In this document: positions 38,601 to 49,577 of the stretch, piece after piece
Layout of the letters: each line of letters begins with the position of its first letter
Numbering within the stretch: the stretch's first letter is position 1
DNA from: Crotophaga sulcirostris
Lineage: Eukaryota > Chordata > Aves > Cuculiformes > Crotophagidae
Length of the DNA: 64,000 nt
Reading direction: 5' to 3'
Assembly: GCA_013397455.1 (NCBI GenBank)
Contig: VYZB01000077.1
Location: 449,729-513,728, forward strand
Position numbers and translations under genes: made by a program
Notes under the pieces: generated by a model
The model's database searches: none
What the model was told of the DNA's origin: nothing
Seen by the model: the letters and a program-made list of their open reading frames with translations, nothing else

Positions 38601-40578
38601 TGAAGTGTGTGGAGTTACTGGAACAGACAGAGAAGTTGAGAGGGGAGTAAATGAATACGCTTATTGCTACTGGAAGAAATTATTTGAGTTAAGCCAACAG
38701 TGATTTTACTGTGCAGTCAAGATTGAGGATAGACAGGCAGATGGTAATTAGACCTTATAGGAGTTGAGAATGCGTGTGTAAAACTGCAAGAGACACTATA
38801 ATGTGGTACAGAAAAAAACTGTCTTATAAAAAAAGGGAAAAAATACCAAAATGTCAAGAAAACTAGAAAAAATGAGGAAAGAGGGGATTCATTCTCTGGG
38901 GAACTCAATGGATGGTAAAAGTGAAAGTTCCTCTAATGGGAGAAATTGTTACTGAGGTGAAGTTGAGGCTCAGTTCTTAGCCAGAGCATGGAAAAAGCAT
39001 AAAAAGAAAGATGTGGGCAGCAAAGATTTTAAGATGAAGAGGAAAATTATGTCAATGGATGAGAAGAAGGAGCAAGTAGAGAGGAGTTTAACTGTAAGAT
39101 ACAGGGGGTCTAGAATACATGGTAAAGGTAGATTGGATGGGTAAGTAACAGTGATAATCTGAGGTTTACCAAGACACTTTAGAAAATATTTAGCTTTTTA
39201 TTTGTTTGCTAGAGCCAAAACCATAAAACATCACAGAGGAGAAAGATTCCATCTTTATGCGTTATGGGTGGGAGTACCTTGTACAGCCTTCTGAAGCTTT
39301 AGCAGCTGGTCATGACTATAGACAATTCTGGGATATATAGTCTTTTACTTCAGGGCAGCCTGGCAATTTTTGTGCTGTTATTTGTCTCACCAAAATACAC
39401 ATTGTCTAATCATATTTAAGTTGTATAAACATACCTTTCAAGGGAAGGAGCTGTTGAAAGAATCCAGGCAAAGAATTAGGATGAGAGCAAATCTAGTACT
39501 TCATTACAATCCCAGCTCCTGTTCTGGACAGAGTCTTTGCTCTCTGAGAGTAATGGGAAATGAAGATAGAGACATGAATTCTTTATGCCCCAACAATTAA
39601 GAAGGGAGCAACTTCCAATTTTCTGCCTTACTGTGAAGAACATTGCCTTATAGCCTGTAGTCACTTCCAGTGTTTGAGATTTTACCTTGAGTGACAGTGT
39701 CTGTGAACAGTTGCCATTTTTTCCCCTGTGATTAGTTCTGAATGTATCTTAGATGGGAGTGATTAAAGAGAAAAATCCATTTTTCAGTTCTGCTTTACAT
39801 TTCACCTTCAAGACAGAACTGACCTCAAGTGTTTTATTATGTGTTTTCAAAGTCAGCCACATGCTGTCGGAGAGTTTCATAATCAACCTTTACTAAATTA
39901 ATTACAAAAAGTCGTTTGCCTTTTGCCAGAGCAGTTAAGGAGGAGAGAAGAACAATTTTGAGTCCTAAAGCAGGACTCACAAAGATGAGAAACTGCTCAA
40001 TAAAGAATGCACTTGCACAGAAAAATGTCAACTGAAAATTGATCATTCCTCTATTGTTGATGCTTTTTAATTGTCCCATATTGGCTCACCCTTCATACCT
40101 ATGTGTAAGACATCCATCTGCTGTGTTTTTTGAGATCCAACCTTGGAGTGTCAGCAGTGTCCCACTGACCCTCTTCTTGTTGCTCACATCTTGCGAAATC
40201 ATCTACCAGACAAGAGTTTGTCTATAGAAACTCAGGAAAGTGTGGACTCTAAGAAAGCACATGGGGAAACTGGAGAGACTTTACAGGCCAGAGAGACAAG
40301 AATTCTAAAAGTATATCGTGTTCTTCAAGTAGGTGATGAACCTTGCATTAACACAAATGGAAGTCATGTATCCAGGAAGAAGATATCCTCAAACCTCTTC
40401 ATAAACACTGCTGTTTATCATGGAGCTGTTACATATCCTCTCTGTTAGCTCTGTAGCCTAAATGGCTTCGATATACAGGAAATTATTTAAATCTAGAATA
40501 TCAAAACACACACTTTCCTTCATTTGGTGTTAATACAGTAGTGTCAGTGTCAGTTTTGACAACTCATTTTTTCTTTAG

Positions 40579-40667
40579 GCAGCGTTAAGTGCCTTGAAAC
40601 AGTTTTCAGAACAAGGACTGGATCCAGTGGAAGGGGCTATGAAAGTTGAAAATGGATCACATGAAAA
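40579..40667 (+). CDS. STAU2: STAU2 penultimate coding exon (partial gene)
   Basis: Staufen2 is a cytoplasmic double-stranded-RNA-binding protein that joins ribonucleoprotein particles and carries mRNAs, notably into neuronal dendrites. This 89-nt exon encodes 29 whole codons plus two bases of the next. It begins with AALSALKQFSEQGLD, which I recognise as the last alpha helix of the fifth, degenerate dsRNA-binding domain; the AAL.AL pattern is typical of the second dsRBD helix. It continues as a polar linker ending in NGSHE. The acceptor is TTCTTTAG and the donor is AA|GTAAGTACC, a near-perfect consensus. The reading frame enters in phase 0 and leaves after two bases of a lysine codon. A second AG four bases into the exon (40581-40582) could act as an alternative acceptor but would shift the frame. 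The assignment rests on remembered similarity to mammalian STAU2, including its last residues; no alignment was run. Confidence 0.93.
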
Positions 40668-41516
40668 GTAAGTACCATTTAAATCCTCTGCATTTTAATG
40701 CCTGTGTGGTGTGGTAGATAAGAAATGTTAATTAAGAGCTTAGTTGCCCTTTTAAACCTATGCAAAACTATTTCCACTGGAATTTACATACAGTTTGTGA
40801 CAATTTGAGAGGATAAACAAGATTTCAGGTTTAGCATTACTGATAATGTTTACTAATGAGCTATGAGACAGACAGTCCTCCTATGGAAATCCTAAAGAAA
40901 AGGATTTTCTTTTCATTGTATGGATTCTGTTTAAGTAGCATAACATGATTTTTGTCAAATGTGTTTTGGCACATGATATTGCCTGTAAATAAGGATAGCT
41001 ATCTGCCAATAAGTCCTTATGTCTGCAAGATGAATTTTACCCTAGAGAATTTAGAAGTTAGAATTTCTTTGGGGTCTTAAAAAACTCTTATATGGGATAT
41101 TAGCTTTAAGTAATACACAATAGAACCAGGTTTCACACTGGATTTTCTATGATTTAAGAAAATGGGATTGTCTGCCCAGTATAGATTTTTTTTCCAGCTG
41201 CTAGTCTGTTTATATAAGAAGGTAGTCTTGTGTTACTACATAAATTAGGAAGTAATAGAATAAAACAAAGAAGACTAAAAGTGGCATTTGGAATTTTCAA
41301 TAGATATATTGTGCCTATCTATATACTAATTTAATCAGAAACATTTTTCCATATGATCTCATCAGCATAGTATTTGAACATAAATATTGTTGTTTCACTT
41401 TAAAATGTTACCTTCCACAGTGACCTTTGAATCTCATGTGCCATCTGCTAATAAACATGTCTTAAAGATGTGCAACCCTGGACCTTACCACTCTTGTTAA
41501 TATATTAATCTTTCAG
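40668..41516 (+). other. STAU2: Last STAU2 intron (849 bp)
   Basis: This is a GT-AG intron between the two recognised exons. The donor is GTAAGTACC at 40668. The acceptor TTAATCTTTCAG ends at 41516, and the TATTAAT just before it could serve as branch point. The sequence is AT-rich with no repeat or open frame that I recognise. The join restores a lysine codon and keeps the frame open to the stop, which supports the boundaries. Confidence 0.9.
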
Positions 41517-41610
41517 ACAAGTCAAGCATCTGGGAGAGAAAGCAGACAATAAACAGACTAACTCAGGCACCATTGCTCAGGACTGCAAGGATTCAAAGGC
41601 TGTCGTCTAG
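41517..41610 (+). CDS. STAU2: STAU2 terminal coding exon with stop codon
   Basis: After completing the split lysine codon, this exon encodes QVKHLGEKADNKQ and then a serine-, threonine- and lysine-rich tail ending CKDSKAVV, stopped by TAG at 41608-41610. Mammalian STAU2 ends in a closely similar tail (KHLREKADN..., ending CKKSNSAV as I recall it), so length and order agree with the family and nothing appears truncated. The tail has no known fold and follows the last dsRNA-binding-like domain. Skipping the 89-nt exon upstream would enter this exon in another frame and replace the tail, so alternative C-termini are mechanically possible. I see no evidence here that such splicing occurs. Confidence 0.93.
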
Positions 41611-41787
41611 GAGCTTCCCAGCACCCACGGCTGCCACTGCATCCTTATAAACCTGTCAACACGCAATAGGGTGTATGTGTACAAGGAAATGAATGACTAA
41701 TACCATTATTTGAGTCTTACGTGAAGACAACACTATTCTAACACAAGAGATAGTAGACATGGTACTGTTTATTCAACTGCGGAAAAA

Positions 41788-41793
41788 AATAAA
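41788..41793 (+). terminator. Proximal polyadenylation signal candidate (AATAAA)
   Basis: This canonical hexamer lies about 180 bases after the STAU2 stop codon, within a poly-A-rich context. Use of it would give a short 3' UTR. The hexamer is common by chance in AT-rich DNA, so only its position supports it. Confidence 0.35.
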
Positions 41794-42866
41794 ATTGAAC
41801 ATTTCCCTTAGAACTGGAGATCAGAGCATAACTCAATTGCCCAGAGGCAGAAGAAGTCTGATCATGTTACTGGAGGTTAAAATAACAACTTATTAACAAA
41901 AAATGTTAGAAAAAAAAAGAAAGGGAAACTTTAAAATCGATTAATATTGAGGAAAACAAGTCAGCATTGTTTCTGTTATACAATTTTTTGTAGTGTAGTT
42001 TTAAGTTCAGCTTACTGTTTTTTAAATAATGCTTGAATATTTTGAAATTAACCAATGACAGTGCTGTGAGAGTTGTAGTTGTTGTCTTCATATATAGTCA
42101 TACAGCTTATCTTTTTATGCAGACATTATGCATTCTTCATTCTATATGAATATGTATGACTTTAAGATGCACTACTCAGAGTTGTATGCAAACAGAAGTT
42201 TAAATCATGACAAGTATTTGCTTAACATGAACAGATGTTAGTTATGATCAGTCTCGATATACTCCAGGAAAAAAGCAGATATGGTATTTGATTTTCCTTG
42301 CCATAATCAATTAAAGAGGCGTCTTGCCTCCAAGCAACATTTTCCCCTTCAATTCTGCTCTCTGTTGTGTAAAGCACATCTACACCCCATTCTGTGTGTT
42401 GTATCAACCCACCATTTGCATCAACTGAGTGTTTTTAATCTCTGCATTCGGATGAAGAGCAAAAGGTAGGACTGCAACGTTATCAAGCTGAGGATGGAAA
42501 ACTGCTGATGTAAAGATCATTCTTTTGTGAAAGAAGTGGCAGCAGAGCTGAGAACTGTGGCTGCTCTGTACCAACATATTTCTTTTAAGTGTGTGGCCAA
42601 ATGCAGTAAAACCACATCAGTTCATGTGTACAGTGACAGTGTCGTCTCTTCCTTTATCATTCACAGGTAGACATCTAAGAGAATGAAGTGAAAAAAATTA
42701 ATTAAAAACTAACAAATGACTGGCTACCACCCCAAAGTCCGGGTTCAACCTACCTTCCCCAATGCCACCACCTTCTACAAACTTACTGTGTTAGACCAGT
42801 AATCCTCTTTCTTAAGTCATATATTTATACAAAATACAGATCTTTTATTTTATGTAAACCTAATGC

Positions 42867-42872
42867 AATAAA
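42867..42872 (+). terminator. Distal polyadenylation signal candidate (AATAAA)
   Basis: This canonical hexamer lies about 1.26 kb after the STAU2 stop codon. A GTGTG-containing stretch about 60 bases further on could be the downstream element. It is my preferred end of the transcript, but transcript ends cannot be proven from the sequence alone. Confidence 0.4.
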
Positions 42873-44931
42873 CACATAAAACTTCTACCAACTGCACAAC
42901 AGTCACTACAATATTGCACAAGATTTTAGGAGTGTGTAAACCAGGGATCACAACACAAGTGACTCATGCAGGAAAGCAGACAAACAGCAATGTAAGTAAA
43001 TAGTGCAAGGTATAGTGGCATTGATTCACCTCTGGGACAGGCTTTCAGGGTGGTGTGCATCGTGCTCTTACAGAATTGGTGGTCACTAAAAATGTGGAGT
43101 CCTTTTTTCTACCTCATATTTCTCATGGGTATGATTCACTCTGCTCCCAGCAGGTGAGGAGCCTTTGTTCTAAAGGTTTGCAGTTTTCTGGGGTCTGACT
43201 ACATAAAAAAGCCAAGAACAATCTGAGTCTTTCTGTTCCCACAGAACTGGGAGATTTCCAGAGGCATTTGGCACCTGGCAGACTCGAGTTATTCAGACAG
43301 CAGCATACAAAAATACTTAGCTTTTACATGCCATCTTTCTCAGGGGTATGTTACCTGCCTAATTGGCAACCGGAGCAGAAATTCTATTGCTCCTTCACCT
43401 CAGCAGCTAGCTCTGAGAGCTCAGAAACAGGCTCAGTCTATGCTTTAGCAGTACCTGCCAGTGTGCAGAATACAAATGGCATTACTGTCCCCTCTCATGG
43501 AGAACACAAACAAAAGGAAGAGGAAACCCCTTTCCTTGACAACTGTGTCCTAAGGGCAAGAGGCTGAGCTTGCTGGGGAGAATGTGACAAGGAGATGGGC
43601 ACTATGATCTCCCTGGCATTAACAGCAGCTTTGTGGTGTATTCTCTGTCCCATCACCACCCTTTGTACTGGTATGCTCAGAAGTTCAAGGTACGGCTTGA
43701 TATTTGATGCAATTCCTTAGGTACAGTCACAAAAATGTGCCCAGTAAACTTCAGATTAGTTGCTGTGCTGCAGATGGCCTCTCCTTTGAGACTTGCTCCA
43801 GTGTGTGTAGAGAACAGCAAAGTAATGCTCGCCTCACTCTACATTGAGCAAATTGCAACCAAATGTGTGCAACCAGCTCTCTAGGCCCAAGATGGCTCAT
43901 TCAGCCCCTCCAGTAATCATCACCAGGTCATCTTGCTGGTCAGGGGCATGCTGGAACCTCACTCTGACAAAAAACAGGGCAAGTAACTGAGCTCCAGAGC
44001 TTGTTCTTTTTCTCAAAACTATGGAAACATGGAGCAGTTTTGGGGTTGGAGGGTGTCATATCAGGATTTGTAACTATTTTCCAAATGCAGGATTGACTAA
44101 TATCTGTTGTAATTACAAGTCAGAAAGTTGAGTGCAGCCTGAGGTAAAGTGCACACAGATGGCAGTTTTAAAGCACCCCCCAAGCCACAGGATAAAAACC
44201 TCACTGAAGAGGCCCCAGTGAAGGCTGAGACAGAGCGTTTCCTGGCATAAATCTAAAGAAAGAGTTCCTACTCCCTACAGGTACGGATAAGAGCGCAGTG
44301 ACCTCAGTATGGAGCTCATCAAGATACTGCACCTGAACACCTTTAGTGTGACTATGACAGTCAAGGCTTCTGTCTCAATGCAGAGGTTTCAATCTGTCCA
44401 TCTGCATATCACACAAGGAATTTCTCAAAGAGAAACTGCAGTATTCACACACACATATGCAGAAATGAATTCTAAATGTTGTTTAACATTATCACTAGCA
44501 TCCTCCAAAGAGCCCAAGGAAAATTCTTCCACCAGAGATGTTGCAGCAGCCAGTGGACTTGCTGGTTCACAGCTGTTCCTTCTAGTTTCTGAGCTGGCAG
44601 CATCTGAGAGCTGCTGGGGAGGGCTCAAGTTCAGTGATCTAAAACTGGCTTTATTTTCCTTCAGTAACCTGATTTTTTTCTGACATTGCTTCCTAAAATT
44701 AGATAAGAATTGACAAATAGGGACACGTGGAACAGACCGAACATTTTTAGTTTTGTTTAATCGTTAGCTAATTATGGACACTGGAAGAGTACCAATAATT
44801 TTTGAATGTTTTTATTAGTTAAAAAAGTTTGAGTTTACTTTTCTGACAGCAGGTAGGGACTTCGTCAAACTTCGGTTTGCAAAGCACTGAGAATAGTTTT
44901 GTTCCCTGTTTAGTACACATCCCACACCTCT

Positions 44932-45000
44932 CATCCTGGATCTCAGAGCACTTTCAAAGGTGAGCTAATGCGGTGTTTTACAGATACAGATCTGAAGTGC
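44932..45000 (+). repeat. Possible ancient SINE/LINE tail fragment
   Basis: GATCTCAGAGCACTTTCAAAGG followed about 20 bases later by TTTTACAGATACAGA resembles the CACTTTACAAAG...TTTTACAGATG blocks found in MIR-like and other ancient elements. It lies in the intergenic part. The assignment is weak because the rest has diverged. Confidence 0.35.
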
Positions 45001-48000
45001 AAACTTGTGCTTAGGAATATGTCAGGAATAAGGTACAAGGCTTAGGATAAGTAGTCCACCTATCTAGCAGAGTACTGAGGATACTTTAGGATTCAGAGAC
45101 CAAATTGTCATCAGTTCTGGATTGACAGCACTCATTAACAAGGAAGAAGTAGGCTAAAGAGAAAACAAGACTTTCAGGTATCCTCTCAGAAAATCTTCTC
45201 GATACCTTCTTCGTATCAGTGGATGAAGAACTTGCACGGGAAAAGCCTCATCACTGCATGAATGGGGCTAGCTGATACAACTTGAAGGATGAGAATTCAC
45301 ATGGCCAATATCTAATCTATCGAAGTTATCATCTTCATTTGCACACTGACCTTTCAACAAATCAACACACTCTCTAAGTTTCTGGTTTTGCATTGACACA
45401 TGTAACACTGATTTCCAAAGGGACGGATGTGCTACTTCCAACAAATGCAAACCACAGCAGCATCAGGGCCGTAGAGTTGGAGAAAAGGATGCAGATTTCT
45501 CTCCCCAGTTCTCCCAGCATTCCACGGTTTACTGGAAAACTGAAATTGCCCCTCAGCTATAGTCCCCACTGAATTCAACAGAGCATTATACCAGCATATA
45601 AATTCACCTGATCGAAATCATACTCATGGGACTTAAAAGATTTAGTGCTCATCAGTAGCATTTTTAAAGGGTTTTTGGGTAATGAGTAGAGAGAAGCCTC
45701 AGGAGCTCTCATTCCATCTGCCCCTCTTAGCGTGAGGAAAGGGTTGAGCCACAACGCATTTTGAAAACTAGGAGGGGAGTAGTTGGGATGAATGACTGCA
45801 AGAATACAGAATCTCCTCCTGCTTGGCCTGAAATTACAATGAAATCAAATCCTTCCTAAAGTGTATGCAAAAGCCTTGATGTCTGTGACGGTACTTTACT
45901 ACATGCATTTTACTGGCAGGTGGCTGCTTGTTGTTCTCATCTCTCTGGCCTGCTCCAATTCCCCACAAAACAGCAAAAAGTCTCCTATTTCCTGCAGTGA
46001 GAGCTGAGAAAAAAAAATTAAGCTGGATTTGTTTTCCAGTTAATAGGCAGAGTGGTGTTTTTTCATTCGTTTCTTTCAAAACACTATGTAAAATAAATAC
46101 GCGTGGTAAAAATCTCTTTATCCTCTCCCAGGACCATCCAGCATTTCCTCACTCTCAGTTGCAACTCATAAGCAGGTGAGATTTTCTTTGCTTAAATAAG
46201 AATGGTATTTGCAATACCAGAGAAAAATCAGCAGAGGCTGGACGGTTATTTTTAATGATGGTGAAGACCGGGGCTATGTCAAAGCCCTGAACACAACATT
46301 GCATGATGATTTTGTGTGCTTTAAGGGGACATCATCCTGTGCCCAGTGGGAACGGATGATGACTGTGCTTCCCCAGCCTTCCTGCTCAAACACAGCAAGT
46401 TATCTGCACTCAGCAAGTGTTCAGCCCATATGTTTTGTATAGCTCCCTGAGAACATCTCCAGAAGAAGTGGAAGGAGAGCAGCATGTCCTGAGTAAAATC
46501 TAGCTCTACCATTTCCTCCCCACAGCTGATGAACCTCAAGCTGAAGTGACAAGGAACCGTCAGGATGAGGCACAGGGAAATGTGGCTATTTACCTCTTGT
46601 GCAGATCCCTTTCTGTTTGTAACTGCATTCCTGAGGCATGATAGGAGCTGAGCAAGTGTGTACGTTGGTAGATGAGACGTGTATGAAGTGTTTTGGTGGT
46701 ATGATTTCTATTATTCCACATGAATGGCACTGGCTTTCATTTCTGATCATACAGCTTGTTGTTTGGTTTATGCAGTTAGTCATGGTTGGCTGTGCACTTT
46801 TGTGCTTGGTGTTTTAACTCTGTAGCACTTCAGCACAGAGGAAATTTAAAAAACAACAATGAAAATGTTTCTAATCTGTTCTTAATTAAATAGACCTCAA
46901 TAATTGATTTATGAAAGGAGGGAAAGCAAAACAGAGTGATTGCTAATCTGAAAATATAACTTATTTAAGGGCCAAACGTACCTTTATTTATGATAACCAG
47001 GATCTAGGGGAACCTGAATGCCCATGAAGTTTTATCCGACAGCACACAATAAATGAGAGGAAAATTAACCTGGGTAAAAACAGTTTATGTGCCTTGCTAC
47101 AGTATATTAAAAATATCTTTGTGTATTAAAACAGGTCACCTAAGCCTGCTTATTTACTTTTGTTTGCGATATATGTGCAGCATAGTTTTTCTTTTTTATA
47201 AGCCACTGGTACCTGTTAAAAATATTCAAGGGCAATAATAATAATAAAGTCAATGTGGTCTAATTCCTTGTTTTAAAATGGGTAATTTCCACCCCCTGCC
47301 CCACCACCAATTCACTGTAGTTGAACTGGGCTGGAGATAGATTTGGGGTTTTTTATTTTATATAGGTTTAAAGATAGGAGGTATTTACATGTGATTCAAA
47401 GGAAAGAAGACATATTTAAATATGTAGCGAAAAAGAAACCAAAATGTGACATCCATTTGTGGTGCAAAAATTGAGTTACCTATTGCCTAAAGTATACGTG
47501 ACATTTTGAAACTGAAAGACTGTGCTCTATCCAGACTCTGCTGAAGTCAGCACATCTTTGTCTGTTGACTTCAATAGAACTTGAAATTAAACCAGTATTG
47601 TAACCCCAAGCCATGTAGCTAGCTAGATCAAGTATAAGTGTGATAATCCAAGTACTTAAACTGAACTTTCTTGCTTTATATTATCATAAAATGACAATTT
47701 ATTGCAAACCAAACTTGACTTCCTCCTGTACAGAAATAAAATATAAAGTAAAAGAGGTGGAGGATTTTTTTCTTGTTAAGGAAGATGTACCAGTCCAGAG
47801 TACAGCATAGAAACTATACTCTGACCAGCTTTTACACACAGCCTTATTAAGCAGTTGTCATATCACTAAGGTTATTGGTGATTGAAAGTTCAACCTTGTA
47901 AGGTTAGGAATTGTTTACAGGTGCACCAGAAATAGTGTGGGTAGGTATCTGTTAAGCAAAGACTATAGTTCCCCTGTACAATACGTAGTAGGGCTAAAAA

Positions 48001-48981
48001 ATTAAATGAGCACAGAAAAGAAATAGTTCCTTACAAAAGAAAAGTCACCAGACCTCAGGGTGTGCAATCAATTTATGCAGCTCACCTCAGCAAAGCTACT
48101 CTTATTATTGTGAAATATGGATTGCATGTGTTCAACACAGCACAGAGAAAGATGCTGCTACTATTTCAACATTTCTTCTAACTCATAGACAAAATAACCC
48201 AGGGCCAGAATGTTAATAGTACTGACCTAGTTAAAATATATCAGAAAGGATGAGATTTTCTGACGTCTTCTGAAAATCTGATCCCAGTTGGGCACAACTA
48301 TCTTGAATATCACCTTTGGAGTCATTTTGAAACTGCTTTTGAAATACCAGCAGATCTATCAGACTGTTGTGAAGACCTATGAAAAGAAAGTCTCTTTTTG
48401 AGGAGGAAGAACACTGTCAAGGCCCTGACACCCTTATTTACAAAATTTTGCTGCAGAATTTGGAGGCATCTGGAGGCTAAGTGCAGGAGACTTCTGTCCC
48501 TTCCCTCTGCATCAGTTGTATGCCCAACTGCTGAGTTTGCACCAGAGTTGATACAAAAGATTGCACATAGATTTCAAAAAGACTGTGAAATAATTTTCAT
48601 GAAACAAAAGTTTGTGAGAAATAAAGAGTCTTAATAACTTCCATGACTTTTTTTCCATTTTCTTTCAAATTTTAGTTTGCCAAAAAGCCCTAACAAACGC
48701 ATCCCAAATAAATAATGGTTTACTTTCTCTCTACAAAAAGAAGTCCAGTTGAAGAATAAACGTAAAATAGCAAGTTTGCAAAATCTGGAAAAAGGTACTG
48801 TACTGGCTTTTTTGAATGGGGTTAAACATTTTATATATATCTAATATATTTTATATATCATTATATGTACATACTGTGCTTAAATATTATATATACTCGT
48901 GTGGTTTCTCTGTGTGTGAATGGATTCAAACTACATATATTTGGATATTTGTGTCTGTGTGCCTTTATATATATATTTTTG

Positions 48982-49008
48982 TATATATATATATATATAT
49001 ATATATAT
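48982..49008. repeat. (TA)n microsatellite
   Basis: Uninterrupted TA dinucleotides run for 27 bases. The preceding 170 bases (from about 48830) also carry several shorter TATATA runs and form one AT-rich patch. Confidence 0.95.
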
Positions 49009-49466
49009 GTAGAAGTGTTCTATTTGCCAATTTGAAAACAGAATGCTATTTTAAGAAGCACCTACACTCTAGATACCCAAATGTTTAAGTGTCTTATTTG
49101 GGGGCAAACTAGGTGTGGAAAAAAATCTCTGTGCAACCCAGATCTAGCAAAAAGCATCCTGAAGTCCACAGTCAGCCAGCTTCTCAAAGCAGAAGATTGC
49201 CCTTGTAAATCTCCATTTCTGGTCATGTTCAGAAGTGCTTACTTCCTACTCCAGACCCTTTTGGATGCTGAAGCTGGATGCTGCCTTTCTCCCTAGGAGA
49301 GGATGTCCTATCCTGTAGATCTTCAGAGACTTTTGCCTGGGCAAGATACAAAGTACTGATAAAGGAGGATCTGCTGCTGACAAAATTCTGCTTTTTACTC
49401 TTAACTTACTTGGTTTAACTTCTTCCTCTGCACCTTGCTTCAGAGAATGCCCTGAGCTACCAGACC

Positions 49467-49480
49467 TTTTTTTTTTTTTT
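49467..49480. repeat. Poly-T tract (14 T)
   Basis: A single run of fourteen T with no flanking element that I recognise as a retrotransposed copy. Confidence 0.95.
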
Positions 49481-49555
49481 CCAAACTTTGCTGAAGCAGA
49501 GTGTCATCCACCTCTTCAGCTGGACCTCTTCACTTTGGACAGCTCTACTCAGCAG

Positions 49556-49577
49556 TCAGTGAGAAATCAGTGAGAAA
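49556..49577. repeat. Short tandem repeat, 11 bases twice
   Basis: TCAGTGAGAAA is repeated twice, perfectly and head to tail, probably by replication slippage. Confidence 0.9.

Larger units (their letters stand above)
1..40578 (+). other. STAU2: Large STAU2 intron (5' part outside the window)
   Basis: This stretch lies directly upstream of the penultimate STAU2 coding exon and ends in a good acceptor, a pyrimidine-rich run followed by TTTAG at 40574-40578. The previous exon should encode the first part of the last dsRNA-binding-like domain. I looked for its expected residues and did not find it, so the intron probably begins before base 1. The content is AT-rich single-copy sequence with old repeats, listed separately. 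No open frame in it has a recognisable domain or codon pattern. A nested gene or unrecognised alternative exon cannot be ruled out by eye. That this is intron is an inference from the downstream exons. Confidence 0.75.
41611..42890 (+). other. STAU2: Probable STAU2 3' untranslated region
   Basis: The sequence directly after the STAU2 stop codon starts with a GC-richer stretch and then becomes AT-rich, as is usual for vertebrate 3' UTRs. Two AATAAA hexamers fall in it: a close one about 180 bases after the stop and a far one about 1.26 kb after it. The far one is followed within about 60 bases by a GT-rich stretch near 42931. I set the end just past the far signal, and this end is an estimate. 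No coding frame continues through it. Confidence 0.55.

Noticed and set aside
44309..44683. 124-codon plus-strand frame
   Set aside because: A 67-codon minus-strand frame overlaps it, the ending is a run of phenylalanine and no family is recognisable.
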